Source: DATGUP01 sp035301265
Lineage (GTDB): Bacteria > Bacillota > Bacilli > Bacillales > Amphibacillaceae
Assembly (NCBI GenBank): GCA_035301265.1
Contig: DATGUP010000012.1
Location: forward strand, 1-64,000
DNA length: 64,000 bases
Reading direction: 5' to 3'
A model generated the notes under the pieces. That model did no database searches, was not told the origin of the DNA, and was given only the letters and a program-made list of their open reading frames with translations. How positions within the stretch are numbered: the first letter of the stretch is position 1; each line of letters begins with the position of its first letter. A program made the translations under genes and the position numbers. Shown one piece after another: positions 1 to 7,535 of the stretch.

Positions 1-69
1 GCGCTCGACTTGCATGTATTAGGCACGCCGCCAGCGTTCGTCCTGAGCCAAGATCAAACTCTCCATAAA
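1..69 (-). rRNA. rrs: 16S ribosomal RNA, 5' end only (partial)
   Basis: The minus strand reads the conserved start of bacterial 16S rRNA: the TTTATGGAGAGTTTGATC segment, then TGGCTCAGGACGAACGCTGG, GGCGTGCC and the TAATACATGCAAGTCGA block. The mature 5' end should lie near position 69 by comparison with the B. subtilis 5' end. The gene runs out of the window at position 1. The base between GATC and TGGCTCAG is T, where A or C is usual. Placement after pdaB matches the rrn operon that follows this gene cluster in B. subtilis. Confidence 0.97.
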
Positions 70-81
70 GAGTCGATCTGA

Positions 82-105
82 TCAACGATCGATAACAATC
101 GTTGA
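82..105 (-). other. rrn leader hairpin just upstream of 16S
   Basis: TCAACGAT and ATCGTTGA form an 8-bp stem with an 8-base loop, 13 bases upstream of the 16S 5' end. It lies in the transcribed rrn leader, where stems usually take part in rRNA processing or antitermination. That role is inferred from position only. Confidence 0.5.
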
Positions 106-219
106 CGTCTATGATCTCGATTCGCATCAACACGAATCATCGTTCTGGTTGTTTTGTTCAGTTTTCAAGGAGCAAAATACATCACTTTTGCGATCTCTCA
201 TCGATCAGCGACAAATTAT

Positions 220-248
220 ATTTTAGCATGGTGCTAGTTGATTGTCAA
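220..248 (-). promoter_or_regulatory. rrn promoter P2 (sigma-A)
   Basis: The minus strand has a perfect -35 TTGACA (243-248), a 17-base spacer and a -10 TAAAAT (220-225). Transcription would start near 213, giving a leader of about 145 bases before 16S. B. subtilis rrn operons usually carry tandem promoters about 90 bp apart; this is the downstream one of a pair. Confidence 0.8.
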
Positions 249-304
249 CATCTTTTTGTAGATTTTTTGGCGATAATGTTTCGCCTTTCCTGGCAACAAA
301 AAAT

Positions 305-333
305 AATATAGCATAAACATATAATAAGTTCAA
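305..333 (-). promoter_or_regulatory. rrn promoter P1 (sigma-A)
   Basis: TTGAAC (328-333), a 17-base spacer and TATATT (305-310) on the minus strand. The -10 is 85 bp upstream of the P2 -10, close to the spacing of the tandem P1/P2 promoters of Bacillus rrn operons. The -35 is less perfect than that of P2. The remaining stretch up to the pdaB promoter (334-567) is AT-rich and I see no gene in it. Confidence 0.65.
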
Positions 334-567
334 TAGAAATTGTAATTTTTTCGAGTGTAACGATCCCGCTCCTTCATAGTTGAACAACGCTACTACTGTA
401 ATTGAAATAGTGTATACCAGTGGTGTTTGGTCATGACAAACTTACTTTCTTATTCACAAAATGGGTGATTTCATCATTGTCCATGTACAACCTAAGTAGC
501 ATCTAATTCATCGTATTCCCCTTCTTTCTACAGTATAAACATTCATTTTCACCTATAGATTGCTTAT

Positions 568-596
568 TCATATTGCACGAACCATCTTCATACGTT
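568..596 (+). promoter_or_regulatory. sigma-E-type promoter of pdaB
   Basis: TCATATT (568-574) fits the sigma-E -35 consensus kmATATT. After 14 bases CATACGTT (589-596) fits the -10 consensus CATACAnT with one mismatch. The start site would be near 603, leaving a short leader that holds the aggggag ribosome binding site. This fits mother-cell expression during sporulation, as known for B. subtilis pdaB. Confidence 0.65.
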
Positions 597-638
597 ATGA
601 GTAACGTGAAAAAATGGACAGGCAAGGGGAGCTGAGCG

Positions 639-1394
639 ATGCATTTTTATGTTTTGCGACTCAATAAATGGAAGCGCTGGTCGATCATTGTTCTGTTTGC
701 GCTATTTACTGCCTTTTTTCTTTGGTTTGAACGCAACGGAACGTTTTCCGTTTTTTTAGATGAACAGCCATTAGTGATGACGAAAGGAAATGCCAATGAG
801 CCTTATATCGCACTTACGTTTAACATCAGCTGGGGGGAAGAGCGTGTGTTTGATATCTTGAAAAAGCTAAAGGCACACGATGTACAAGCAACTTTTTTTG
901 TCAGCGGAGAATGGGCTGAGCGGCACCCGGATATTTTGGAGAAAATCACCGCAGAAAAACACGAGCTCGGGATGTTAGGCTATCGCTATAAAAGCTATTT
1001 AAAACAAGATACCGAGGAAGTGCAAAACGATTTGCAAAAGGCGGGTGATATATTTAACAAACTCGGTTATGAAGATGTGAACGTACTACGGCCACCGAAC
1101 GGACACTTTAATAAAGAAACGATTGAATTAGCCGAATCGTTAGGCTACTACGTCGTACATTGGAATGTTAACCCAAACGATTGGAAAAATCCGGGGGCGG
1201 ATGTGATCGTCGATCGAGTGATGAAAACGACGGAAAACGGAGATATTATTTTGATGCACGCCTCGGATACGGTCAAACATACAGCGAAAGCCTTGGAGAC
1301 GGTTTTACCCGGCTTGCAAAATAAAAAATTTGAGTTTGTAACGATAACCGAGCTTAAAAATCAAGCCCATGCGGAATCGGAATTAGTCGAGTAA
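639..1394 (+). CDS. pdaB: PdaB sporulation polysaccharide deacetylase-like protein
   Basis: 251-residue CE4 polysaccharide deacetylase-fold protein of the PdaB (YbaN) family, needed in B. subtilis for spore stability after the late stages of sporulation. A membrane anchor spans residues 13-30 and the NodB domain follows from about 56. Visible motifs are TFNISW (60-65), WAERHPD (92-98), RPPNG (151-155) and a late LMHAS with His207. At position 62 the Asp of the usual TFD motif is Asn, and only one motif-2 His is present, so metal-dependent deacetylation is doubtful. The start has a GGGGAG ribosome binding site. It is convergent with kbaA, 14 bases apart, with no clear terminator between them. 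Confidence 0.92.
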   Translation: MHFYVLRLNKWKRWSIIVLFALFTAFFLWFERNGTFSVFLDEQPLVMTKGNANEPYIALTFNISWGEERVFDILKKLKAHDVQATFFVSGEWAERHPDILEKITAEKHELGMLGYRYKSYLKQDTEEVQNDLQKAGDIFNKLGYEDVNVLRPPNGHFNKETIELAESLGYYVVHWNVNPNDWKNPGADVIVDRVMKTTENGDIILMHASDTVKHTAKALETVLPGLQNKKFEFVTITELKNQAHAESELVE

Positions 1395-1408
1395 GACGGT
1401 CAAGAATC

Positions 1409-2053
1409 CTATGCGCGTGCTGTTTTTGCTTTTCTTTTATCAGGTGTGGCAGATTTTTTCCCATCATCTTTTGTCAAGTGATGTAAAATAAGCACTTGAT
1501 ACGTGTTACAAGCAAGAAGCGGGATGATCATCAGCCACGCGTAATCAGTGCCTTCTGCCCGTAAGGCCGGAACCCATTCGATCGTTGTCATAACAACCAT
1601 TAAAAACAACGTCGGGATAAACGCCCGTTTTTTAGTCTGCTCCGCTTTAATTTTTGCAATGACTAATCCATAGCCGACAATCGCAGCCGACATCAATATG
1701 TACCAGAAAATGGACACTTCTCCTTCTGTTTCTTTATACGGAAAGTAGACAAGATCAAAAGCAACAAAAGCGACCAAAACCGCCTGTACCGCTGGCCAAA
1801 ATGAGCGGAATAGTCCAAGGCCGAATCGGTTAATAAATAAATAAGCAAAAAAACCGGTTTGACTAACAACGCTTGATAAAAATCCAAAGCCCGTGTAAAA
1901 CAAAACAATGCCTATCAGTTCTTTCAAATTGAATGGATGTAAATATGTCGTATAAATGCCGTCTGTATTAACAAAAAAACTTGTCACTAAGCCGGCTATG
2001 CCTCCGATGAATAGCGTTTTAAAAAACAACCCGACTACTTTTCGACTGTTCAA
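1409..2053 (-). CDS. kbaA: KbaA, KinB-signalling activation protein
   Basis: Integral membrane protein of about 214 residues with six predicted hydrophobic segments and a short basic C-terminal tail. It matches KbaA, required in B. subtilis for the KinB sensor-kinase input to the sporulation phosphorelay. Conserved stretches include SQTGFFAYL, RFGLGLFRS and a central FDLVYF. The TTG at 2053 is preferred: an AGGTGG ribosome binding site lies 8 bases upstream and the N-terminus (NSRKVVGLFF) then aligns with B. subtilis MKSRNLVRFF. An in-frame GTG at 2065 would overlap that binding site. It is divergent from gerD, as in B. subtilis. Confidence 0.9.
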   Translation of the reverse strand: MNSRKVVGLFFKTLFIGGIAGLVTSFFVNTDGIYTTYLHPFNLKELIGIVLFYTGFGFLSSVVSQTGFFAYLFINRFGLGLFRSFWPAVQAVLVAFVAFDLVYFPYKETEGEVSIFWYILMSAAIVGYGLVIAKIKAEQTKKRAFIPTLFLMVVMTTIEWVPALRAEGTDYAWLMIIPLLACNTYQVLILHHLTKDDGKKSATPDKRKAKTARA

Positions 2054-2117
2054 GTCTAGAGCCACCTGCTTTCATTAACGTTTTCCTAACCTATTTTATC
2101 ATGAACACACCTATTCG

Positions 2118-2148
2118 TGCATATTATTTTTAGTCTGCACTCATATTA
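2118..2148 (+). promoter_or_regulatory. sigma-G-type promoter of gerD
   Basis: TGCATA (2118-2123), an 18-base spacer and CATATTA (2142-2148) match the sigma-G consensus (TGhATR, 18, CATwmTA) at all but one position. A GGAGG ribosome binding site follows at 2161-2165. Forespore expression is known for gerD in B. subtilis. Confidence 0.75.
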
Positions 2149-2173
2149 AACATGAGAGAAGGAGGACGGTCAG

Positions 2174-2809
2174 ATGCTGCGGATAATAAAAATGATTGTG
2201 ATGGGGCTATGCATCGCTTTAGCGACCGCCTGTACAGACGCAGGGAGTTCCGTTAAAGATGCAGATTATGATGAAACGAAAAAAATGGTCGTTGATATAT
2301 TGCAAACTGACGATGGAAAAAAAGCCTTACGCGAAATTCTTTCCGACGAACAAATGAAACAAAATTTGGTCATTGAATCCGATACGGTACAAGAATCCAT
2401 CGGCAACGTGCTTGCATCTGACAAAGGGGCGGATATGTGGACACAACTGTTCAACGACCCTAAATTTGTCAAACAATACGCCGAATCCATGTCCGATGAG
2501 CAGCAAAAACTGATGAAAGAGCTTATGAATGATGCAGAATTTCAACAGCAAATGCTTGATCTCATGCAAGATCCAGAAATGACCAAACAAATGTTACAAG
2601 TTATGAAAAGCCAGGAATTTCGTTCTCATTTGGAAGATACGATTAGAGAAACGCTTGAGACACCTACGTTTCAGGCGCGAATCCAGGAAATTTTATTGGA
2701 AGCGGCTGAAAAACAAACAGATGATAAACAACAAAACGAAGAGGATCAACCGGATGAGAATCAGGGCGGTGAATCCGGCGAAGGTAAAAGTCCTGACGAA
2801 GCTGACTAA
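2174..2809 (+). CDS. gerD: GerD spore germination lipoprotein
   Basis: 211-residue lipoprotein. The signal peptide ends in the lipobox LATAC with the lipidated Cys at residue 20. The body is helical, rich in Gln, Met and acidic residues, with recurring QQMLDLMQDPEM-like heptads, as in GerD. In B. subtilis GerD forms the scaffold that clusters nutrient germinant receptors into the germinosome in the spore inner membrane. The C-terminal 30 residues are low-complexity (Glu, Asp, Gln, Gly). The start has a strong GGAGG site and the gene has its own sigma-G-like promoter. It sits between kbaA and salA, the B. subtilis arrangement. Confidence 0.93.
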   Translation: MLRIIKMIVMGLCIALATACTDAGSSVKDADYDETKKMVVDILQTDDGKKALREILSDEQMKQNLVIESDTVQESIGNVLASDKGADMWTQLFNDPKFVKQYAESMSDEQQKLMKELMNDAEFQQQMLDLMQDPEMTKQMLQVMKSQEFRSHLEDTIRETLETPTFQARIQEILLEAAEKQTDDKQQNEEDQPDENQGGESGEGKSPDEAD

Positions 2810-2825
2810 AGTTCCACTGCTTTAG

Positions 2826-2871
2826 ATAAAAACGAGGCTGTCCCGGGATGTCTATCCCTGCTGGAACAGCC
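2826..2871 (-). terminator. Intrinsic terminator after salA
   Basis: GGCTGT (2836-2841) pairs with ACAGCC (2866-2871), with an inner GGGAT/ATCCC stem. On the minus strand this is followed by a GTTTTTAT tract (2826-2832). The T-tract favours termination of salA; on the plus strand the hairpin could also weakly end gerD. Confidence 0.75.
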
Positions 2872-2889
2872 CTGTTAATTCATCGAACG

Positions 2890-3948
2890 CTACTCTTCCA
2901 TCTTGGCTAAGATTTTAGCTGCAATTCGATGGTATTCTTGTCCGATTGGATGATCTTGTTGGTAAACGGACGGAGCGAAAACATCTTCTTCTTCATATGG
3001 TTGTTGAAGCGGTAGGCGACCGAGTATTTTCGTTCGCAATACTTCAGCCAGCTTTTCTCCCCCGCCTTTACCAAAAACATATTCTTTTTCACCGGTTTTG
3101 ACGCTTTCATAATAAGCCATATTTTCAACAACCCCGAGAATTTCGTGATTCATCTTCAATGCCATTTGCCCAGCGCGTGCAGCTACAAATGCCGAAGATG
3201 GATGAGGGGTTGTCACAATGATCTCCTTACACGTCGGCAACAAATCGTGCACATCCATAGCAATATCCCCGGTGCCTGGAGGCAAGTCTAACAGCAGATA
3301 ATCCAAATCGCCCCATTCGACTTCTTTAAAAAAACTGTTCAACATTTTTCCAAGCATTGGCCCGCGCCAAATGATCGGCGAGTTGTCTTCTACGAAAAAG
3401 CCCATGGAAATTACTTTAACACCGAAACGGTCGACCGGAATGATTTTTTCTCCGCGCACGGTTGGTCGATTTTCAATTCCCATCATATCCGGAACACTAA
3501 AGCCGTAAATATCCGCATCGATGATGCCGACTTTTTTACCGAATCGCATTAAAGCCATTGCTAAATTAACTGTAACAGTCGATTTTCCGACACCACCCTT
3601 ACCGCTCGAAACAGCGATAAAATGCGGATGGGCGCCTCCCATCAGCTCTTTTTCTTGAGCTGCTTCAGCCGCCGGTTGATATTTCTGAATGACTTCATCG
3701 GCAAGTTGTTCAAAGCGAAGCCCGACTGTATTCGCTCCATTTTTCTTTAAAATTTGCACAATTTGCTGTTGCAACTGCATTTGTTCAGCCGTGTTTTTCT
3801 TGGCAATAGCGATTTTTACGCTGACATGTTTTTTCTCCTCTTTAATGTTTACATCGACAATAGCGCCGGTTTCTTCAAACGTTCTATGTAAAAAAGGATC
3901 TTTGACAGGATTGAGCAGTTTGACAACGTCTTCTTTTGTTAGCATCAT
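2890..3948 (-). CDS. salA: SalA, Mrp/NBP35-family ATP-binding protein
   Basis: About 352 residues. An N-terminal MIP18-like (DUF59) domain (roughly 1-95) is followed by an Mrp-type P-loop ATPase with the deviant Walker A SGKGGVGKST (115-124) and the downstream DIYGFSVPDMMG and DLPPGTGD motifs. Family members carry Fe-S clusters; the B. subtilis orthologue SalA (YbaL) also represses scoC and so raises protease expression. A tandem ATG at 3948/3945 with an upstream GGGACGGTGA matches the start of B. subtilis SalA; a TTG ten codons upstream (3978) has no binding site. It lies between gerD and cwlD as in B. subtilis. Confidence 0.92.
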   Translation of the reverse strand: MMLTKEDVVKLLNPVKDPFLHRTFEETGAIVDVNIKEEKKHVSVKIAIAKKNTAEQMQLQQQIVQILKKNGANTVGLRFEQLADEVIQKYQPAAEAAQEKELMGGAHPHFIAVSSGKGGVGKSTVTVNLAMALMRFGKKVGIIDADIYGFSVPDMMGIENRPTVRGEKIIPVDRFGVKVISMGFFVEDNSPIIWRGPMLGKMLNSFFKEVEWGDLDYLLLDLPPGTGDIAMDVHDLLPTCKEIIVTTPHPSSAFVAARAGQMALKMNHEILGVVENMAYYESVKTGEKEYVFGKGGGEKLAEVLRTKILGRLPLQQPYEEEDVFAPSVYQQDHPIGQEYHRIAAKILAKMEE

Positions 3949-3995
3949 ATTCACCGTCCCTTTCTCGAGCTTAAACAACAGTCCCGTTTAGTGCT

Positions 3996-4023
3996 AGTAT
4001 AACACAAATCATCGCATTTCTAA
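3996..4023 (-). promoter_or_regulatory. Candidate salA promoter (extended -10)
   Basis: The minus strand has TGTTATACT, an extended -10 with TATACT at 3996-4001, and a weak TTAGAA 16 bases upstream (4018-4023). It lies in the cwlD-salA gap, about 45 bases before the salA start. Confidence 0.5.
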
Positions 4024-4041
4024 GTGATTTGCATCATAGGC

Positions 4042-4776
4042 TTAACGATCCTTTGCATCATCAACAGGTTCTTCGGTCACATAGCGCAAAATCCCCTCAT
4101 AAATACTACCTGCCATTTGGCGCTGATAGCCGTCCTCTTTCAGCTGTTCACGTTCAGCCTCATTGGATAAAAAACCAATTTCCACAAGCGCACCAGGGAC
4201 TTCGGCATGTTTTAATAAATAAAGGTTATGAATCGCTAGAGCTTCGCGTTTGGTATTTTCCAAATTGCGGATGATTTCAGCTTGAATCATTTCGGCTAAA
4301 TGTCTGTTTGCAGCGGATTTGGGATGATAAAATGTCTGCGCTCCGCTCCATTGTGATTGAGGAATCGCATTGAGATGAATGGTAACAAAAAAATCCGCTT
4401 CCTTATCGTGAATGAAGGCCATGCGCTTGCGAATGTCTTCTGCCTTTCGCTCGGAAAGTCCTTTTGTACCTTCATCGGCTAAATCGGTATCCGTCCTGCG
4501 GGTCATATAAACGAGTGCCCCGGCTTGCTGCAAGTAGCTTTGCAATTTTTTCGCCACCGTCAAAGCGATATCCTTTTCTTTTGTATCGTCTTTTCCTTCT
4601 GCCCCTCCATCTGGACCACCGTGTCCTGGATCGATTACGATCGTTTTTCCTGTCAACGGTAGCGACCATGTTTCCCACGTATCTGTCGTTTTCGGATCTG
4701 GTATCGGTAATTGAATAAGAAATATCAGCATGACCAAACCAGCCGCCCAGATCATCACTTTCCCTGTACGCGCCAT
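4042..4776 (-). CDS. cwlD: CwlD, spore-cortex N-acetylmuramoyl-L-alanine amidase
   Basis: 244-residue amidase_3 enzyme. An N-terminal hydrophobic signal/anchor (6-22) places it outside the membrane. Zinc ligands are visible as His52 in DPGHGG, Glu67, and His134 in TIHLNA; Glu199 in LVEIGFLSN is the expected catalytic residue. In B. subtilis CwlD works with PdaA to make muramic delta-lactam in the spore cortex, the mark recognised by germination-specific lytic enzymes. The start has an AAGGGGCGAG binding site, and a sigma-E-like -10 lies just upstream. Confidence 0.94.
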   Translation of the reverse strand: MARTGKVMIWAAGLVMLIFLIQLPIPDPKTTDTWETWSLPLTGKTIVIDPGHGGPDGGAEGKDDTKEKDIALTVAKKLQSYLQQAGALVYMTRRTDTDLADEGTKGLSERKAEDIRKRMAFIHDKEADFFVTIHLNAIPQSQWSGAQTFYHPKSAANRHLAEMIQAEIIRNLENTKREALAIHNLYLLKHAEVPGALVEIGFLSNEAEREQLKEDGYQRQMAGSIYEGILRYVTEEPVDDAKDR

Positions 4777-4807
4777 TTTTCTCGCCCCTTATCGTGTTTC
4801 TTCCATC

Positions 4808-4815
4808 ATTGTATG
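4808..4815 (-). promoter_or_regulatory. Sigma-E-type -10 element upstream of cwlD
   Basis: CATACAAT on the minus strand is an exact match to the sigma-E -10 consensus. It would start transcription about 25 bases before the cwlD ATG. The matching -35 is weak: a CATAAA lies 4-5 bases farther away than usual. B. subtilis cwlD is transcribed in the mother cell by sigma-E, which supports the call. Confidence 0.5.
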
Positions 4816-4928
4816 TTATGGGACGAGTTCGGGATTTATGACGATCGGTTCCACGCTAGAACGATGAGGTGCTTGATAATGACCGCAGCAATGTTCCAAG
4901 CAGAACTCATCTTTAGAACGATTCGCTT

Positions 4929-6104
4929 TTAAAAGAAATCGGCAAAATATGGCTCCTGTTGCGGAACACTTGCCTCCAACCGCTCAACGTGCGACCGTTC
5001 GCCTCGAATCAGCCCAGCAGCAAACAATTCCACCGGCCGTTTGTAGCCCAAACATATCATAGCAAGCATTTGCACAGTCAGGAAAATGCTACCACTTTCG
5101 TTTGCTGAATGCTTTTTCGGTATAAAAGTGACTTGCACTCCTTCTGGTGATGGATGTAATTGGTATGTGCCACTATTTTCCGGCAGGAAGGAATCCTCAA
5201 TATGCAATTGGATAGGTTTAGCGATGTTTTGGAACGGGTATTGTTGGAAAAATCGCCGAACATCGACAATGCGCGCCATAAAATACGGGTTTATTTTTTG
5301 TTCAAAACGCGGATTATCTAACAAGATTGGGAGGTTGTCATTTTCTGGAACAGTCATTTCGACAGTTTCTGCCATCGAATCGTGATTGGCGATAAATGAC
5401 AGCAACGTATTCCGGCCATTAATCGACGTGTAAGCTATTTCTTTTGCGGTGAATACTTTTTCTTTTACATAAAACAAGATGTATCCTTCTGGCTTCCCTT
5501 CATCATTGTAGGCGATGGCAATATGATCCCGATCCTTCAACACTCGCTCATTCCACCATCTTTCATCCCGGATGAGCATCCCGGTATAATTCTTCGCATA
5601 AGTGTTGTAAATGGCATTCAATGCGGGTGTATAAACATGGCTACGCCGTACATAGCCTTTTTCATGCCAATCGCGTTTAAAATGAGCCATGGGAATCGTA
5701 TAACGCTTTTTTGCAAACGTTAATTCCCAGCCGTATTTGCGGTAAAAGGCAAACGAAAACGGCGCAAGAAACGAAACGGTTTGCCCGTTTTTTTTCATAT
5801 AATGTAATGCGTGCCTAAGCAAGTGTTTGATCATCCCTTGCCTGCGGTATTCAGGCCATGTAGCGACCGAACTAATTCCACCCATCGGAAAGACTGTACC
5901 ATGAATCGTGCACGATAGAGGAATCAAGTGCAGTTTTGCAGCAAGCTCACCTTCCTCCATCCAACCCCAAATCGTATGCCGCCTTGCTTCTTGCTTCTTT
6001 TTTGTTATGTCTTCAGGGGTTAATTCGTATTGGAAGGCAAACTGTGACAAAGCAAAAATAGCTCGATAATCGGTTTCAATATCCAAAAGCCGGATGTTAC
6101 TCAA
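4929..6104 (-). CDS. Eis-like GNAT family N-acetyltransferase
   Basis: About 391 residues with the three-part Eis architecture: an N-terminal GNAT domain with the acetyl-CoA loop (VATWPEYRRQGMIKHL), a second degenerate GNAT-like region, and a C-terminal sterol-carrier-like region ending in Phe (YFADFF). Eis enzymes acetylate amines on diverse substrates, including aminoglycosides in mycobacteria; the substrate here is unknown. The TTG at 6104 has GAGGAGGAG six bases upstream; starting farther up (6137) would bury that site in the coding region. The gene is not present at this place in B. subtilis. It follows the TetR gene on the same strand after a 124-base gap. Confidence 0.82.
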   Translation of the reverse strand: MSNIRLLDIETDYRAIFALSQFAFQYELTPEDITKKKQEARRHTIWGWMEEGELAAKLHLIPLSCTIHGTVFPMGGISSVATWPEYRRQGMIKHLLRHALHYMKKNGQTVSFLAPFSFAFYRKYGWELTFAKKRYTIPMAHFKRDWHEKGYVRRSHVYTPALNAIYNTYAKNYTGMLIRDERWWNERVLKDRDHIAIAYNDEGKPEGYILFYVKEKVFTAKEIAYTSINGRNTLLSFIANHDSMAETVEMTVPENDNLPILLDNPRFEQKINPYFMARIVDVRRFFQQYPFQNIAKPIQLHIEDSFLPENSGTYQLHPSPEGVQVTFIPKKHSANESGSIFLTVQMLAMICLGYKRPVELFAAGLIRGERSHVERLEASVPQQEPYFADFF

Positions 6105-6228
6105 CGCGAACTCCTCCTCGAGGCTGACTTGTTTCAATATGAATAGTGTAACAAACGGTGAAAGAATTGGACAGAAAAGATATACCTTTTATAAACGCGA
6201 TTAAATGCTTAAAATTTCCTGCCGCCGC

Positions 6229-6843
6229 TTATCGCTTTGTTGATCTACTTGACAGTCCCTTTTTTAAAAGGTCTATTTCCTGTTCGTAATCGTTTATCGC
6301 CTCATCACAAGATAACCCACGAGCAAACTTTTCCACGAAATTGCGAAATGTAACGGATGATACGATCCGCATGACATGAAAAAGCTCCTCATCGTTGGAT
6401 ATATTCAATTTTTCCGTATCGATCAAAGGTGTGATAGCGCGTCTTTCGCTACGGTCGTTGTCACTGATGACGTTGGCAAATGTTTTCTCCACTTTATGCG
6501 TCATATTTAAAAAAACGTTGCGAAGAAAATTTGCGTTTTCTTCTTGTTGTATAATGAATTGGTAAAACGCAAGCAACGCTGCAAACAAGTCACCCTCATG
6601 TGCTTTAAGCATAGATGCAAACGTTTGCTTCAGATGCTTAGCAACCGTGTCCAAAAGAAAAAAATAAGCATCTTCTTTGTCTGCGAAATACTGATAAAAA
6701 CTGCCGCGCGGAATTCCCGCTAATTTGACGATATTGGCAATCGATGCTTCAAATAAAGAGGCACGGGAAAATTCTTTTTTCAATGCTTCAAGCAATGTTT
6801 GTTGTTTTTGTGCAGGCAAATTATAAAAGGTATCCTTTGGCAT
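6229..6843 (-). CDS. TetR/AcrR family transcriptional regulator
   Basis: 204 residues. The N-terminal helix-turn-helix is clear at about 33-52 (IANIVKLAGIPRGSFYQYF, then a DKEDAY stretch typical of TetR helix 4); the C-terminal ligand domain is of no subtype I recognise. The ATG at 6843 has GGAGG 8 bases upstream. It lies 54 bases after the DUF5392-like membrane gene on the same strand and probably belongs to the operon that starts at the palindrome-bearing promoter at 7536-7564. Autoregulation through those palindromes is my inference. Co-regulation of the downstream Eis-like gene is possible. Confidence 0.85.
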   Translation of the reverse strand: MPKDTFYNLPAQKQQTLLEALKKEFSRASLFEASIANIVKLAGIPRGSFYQYFADKEDAYFFLLDTVAKHLKQTFASMLKAHEGDLFAALLAFYQFIIQQEENANFLRNVFLNMTHKVEKTFANVISDNDRSERRAITPLIDTEKLNISNDEELFHVMRIVSSVTFRNFVEKFARGLSCDEAINDYEQEIDLLKKGLSSRSTKR

Positions 6844-6897
6844 CGGGGCCTCCTCCATTTCAAATAAAGAAACACCAATCAAGGTGTTTCCCAACCA

Positions 6898-7320
6898 TTA
6901 CTCCATACTGTTTTCCACTTTGAGAAAAGTGATGAAATGAACCATCGCTTTTCGAGGGTGTTTCTCAATCTCGTTAATATAATTTGTTTTAACATGCTCC
7001 GGGGCTGTAAGGCTTGCTCGAATCCGTTTGATCATATAATCCGTGCTCTTTTTTACGAGTTCTTTACGCTGTATTTTCGCTTCTTTAGCGAGGGCAAATC
7101 CAACCGCTCCTATGACGGCATAAATACCAAGGGTGAGCATATGTGCGCTCTCCGGGGTTATAAACAGCAGGAAAAACAATTGAAACAAGGAGATGGCTAT
7201 CAAGGGGAATGACCAGAACGACAACCGATTAGCTTTTTTCATAAAGGGGGTGATCACTTCTTCCAGTTTTTCGATTTCTTTTTTGACAAACCCCGGAATC
7301 TGCATCGAGGAAAAAAACAT
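6898..7320 (-). CDS. Small two-helix membrane protein (DUF5392-like)
   Basis: 140 residues. A charged N-terminal helix (about 1-35) is followed by two adjacent transmembrane segments (near 36-58 and 62-80) and a basic, mostly helical cytoplasmic tail. It resembles small Bacillus proteins filed as DUF5392, but I recall the family only loosely and assign no function. The ATG at 7320 has AAGGAGG five to six bases upstream; an earlier ATG at 7341 would place that site inside the gene. It lies between the 31-codon ORF and the TetR gene and is probably co-transcribed with both. Confidence 0.7.
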   Translation of the reverse strand: MFFSSMQIPGFVKKEIEKLEEVITPFMKKANRLSFWSFPLIAISLFQLFFLLFITPESAHMLTLGIYAVIGAVGFALAKEAKIQRKELVKKSTDYMIKRIRASLTAPEHVKTNYINEIEKHPRKAMVHFITFLKVENSME

Positions 7321-7395
7321 CTTTATCGCCTCCTTATTCATACACGTTTTCTCTTGTCATTCCGCCCTTTGATTTTTGTATCTTTTGAATCAAAC

Positions 7396-7491
7396 TCATC
7401 GGGGCTTTTTACACAAAGCGACTTGAATCCCTTGTGAGCGCAATTCATTAACTAACTGCTTCATTTCTATGAGCATATGGTTCGTTGTCAT
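7396..7491 (-). CDS. 31-codon hypothetical ORF, first in the TetR operon
   Basis: An ATG at 7491 has a GAGGTGA ribosome binding site seven bases upstream and opens a 31-residue frame ending in TGA. The peptide starts MTTNHMLIEMKQ, is amphipathic and helical in its first 20 residues, and ends LCKKPR with one Cys. I recognise no family. It is the first ORF behind the promoter at 7536-7564, 75 bases before the membrane-protein start. It may be a real small protein, a leader peptide, or the stump of a decayed gene. Confidence 0.45.
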   Translation of the reverse strand: MTTNHMLIEMKQLVNELRSQGIQVALCKKPR

Positions 7492-7508
7492 GTATATTTC
7501 ACCTCATA

Positions 7509-7521
7509 TGACACTATGTCA
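7509..7521. promoter_or_regulatory. Operator-like palindrome 2 (TGACA-N3-TGTCA)
   Basis: TGACACTATGTCA, extended by one base on each side to ATGACA-N3-TGTCAT. It covers about +8 to +20 relative to the predicted start of the minus-strand transcript. Its half-sites are identical to those of the palindrome at 7544-7556, with centres 35 bp apart. Confidence 0.65.
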
Positions 7522-7535
7522 TCTATCCTTCTTTT

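Noticed and set aside
102..311. Plus-strand open frame of 69 codons in the rrn leader
   Set aside because: It lies across the rrn promoters P1/P2 and the leader, has no ribosome binding site and a composition unlike a protein.
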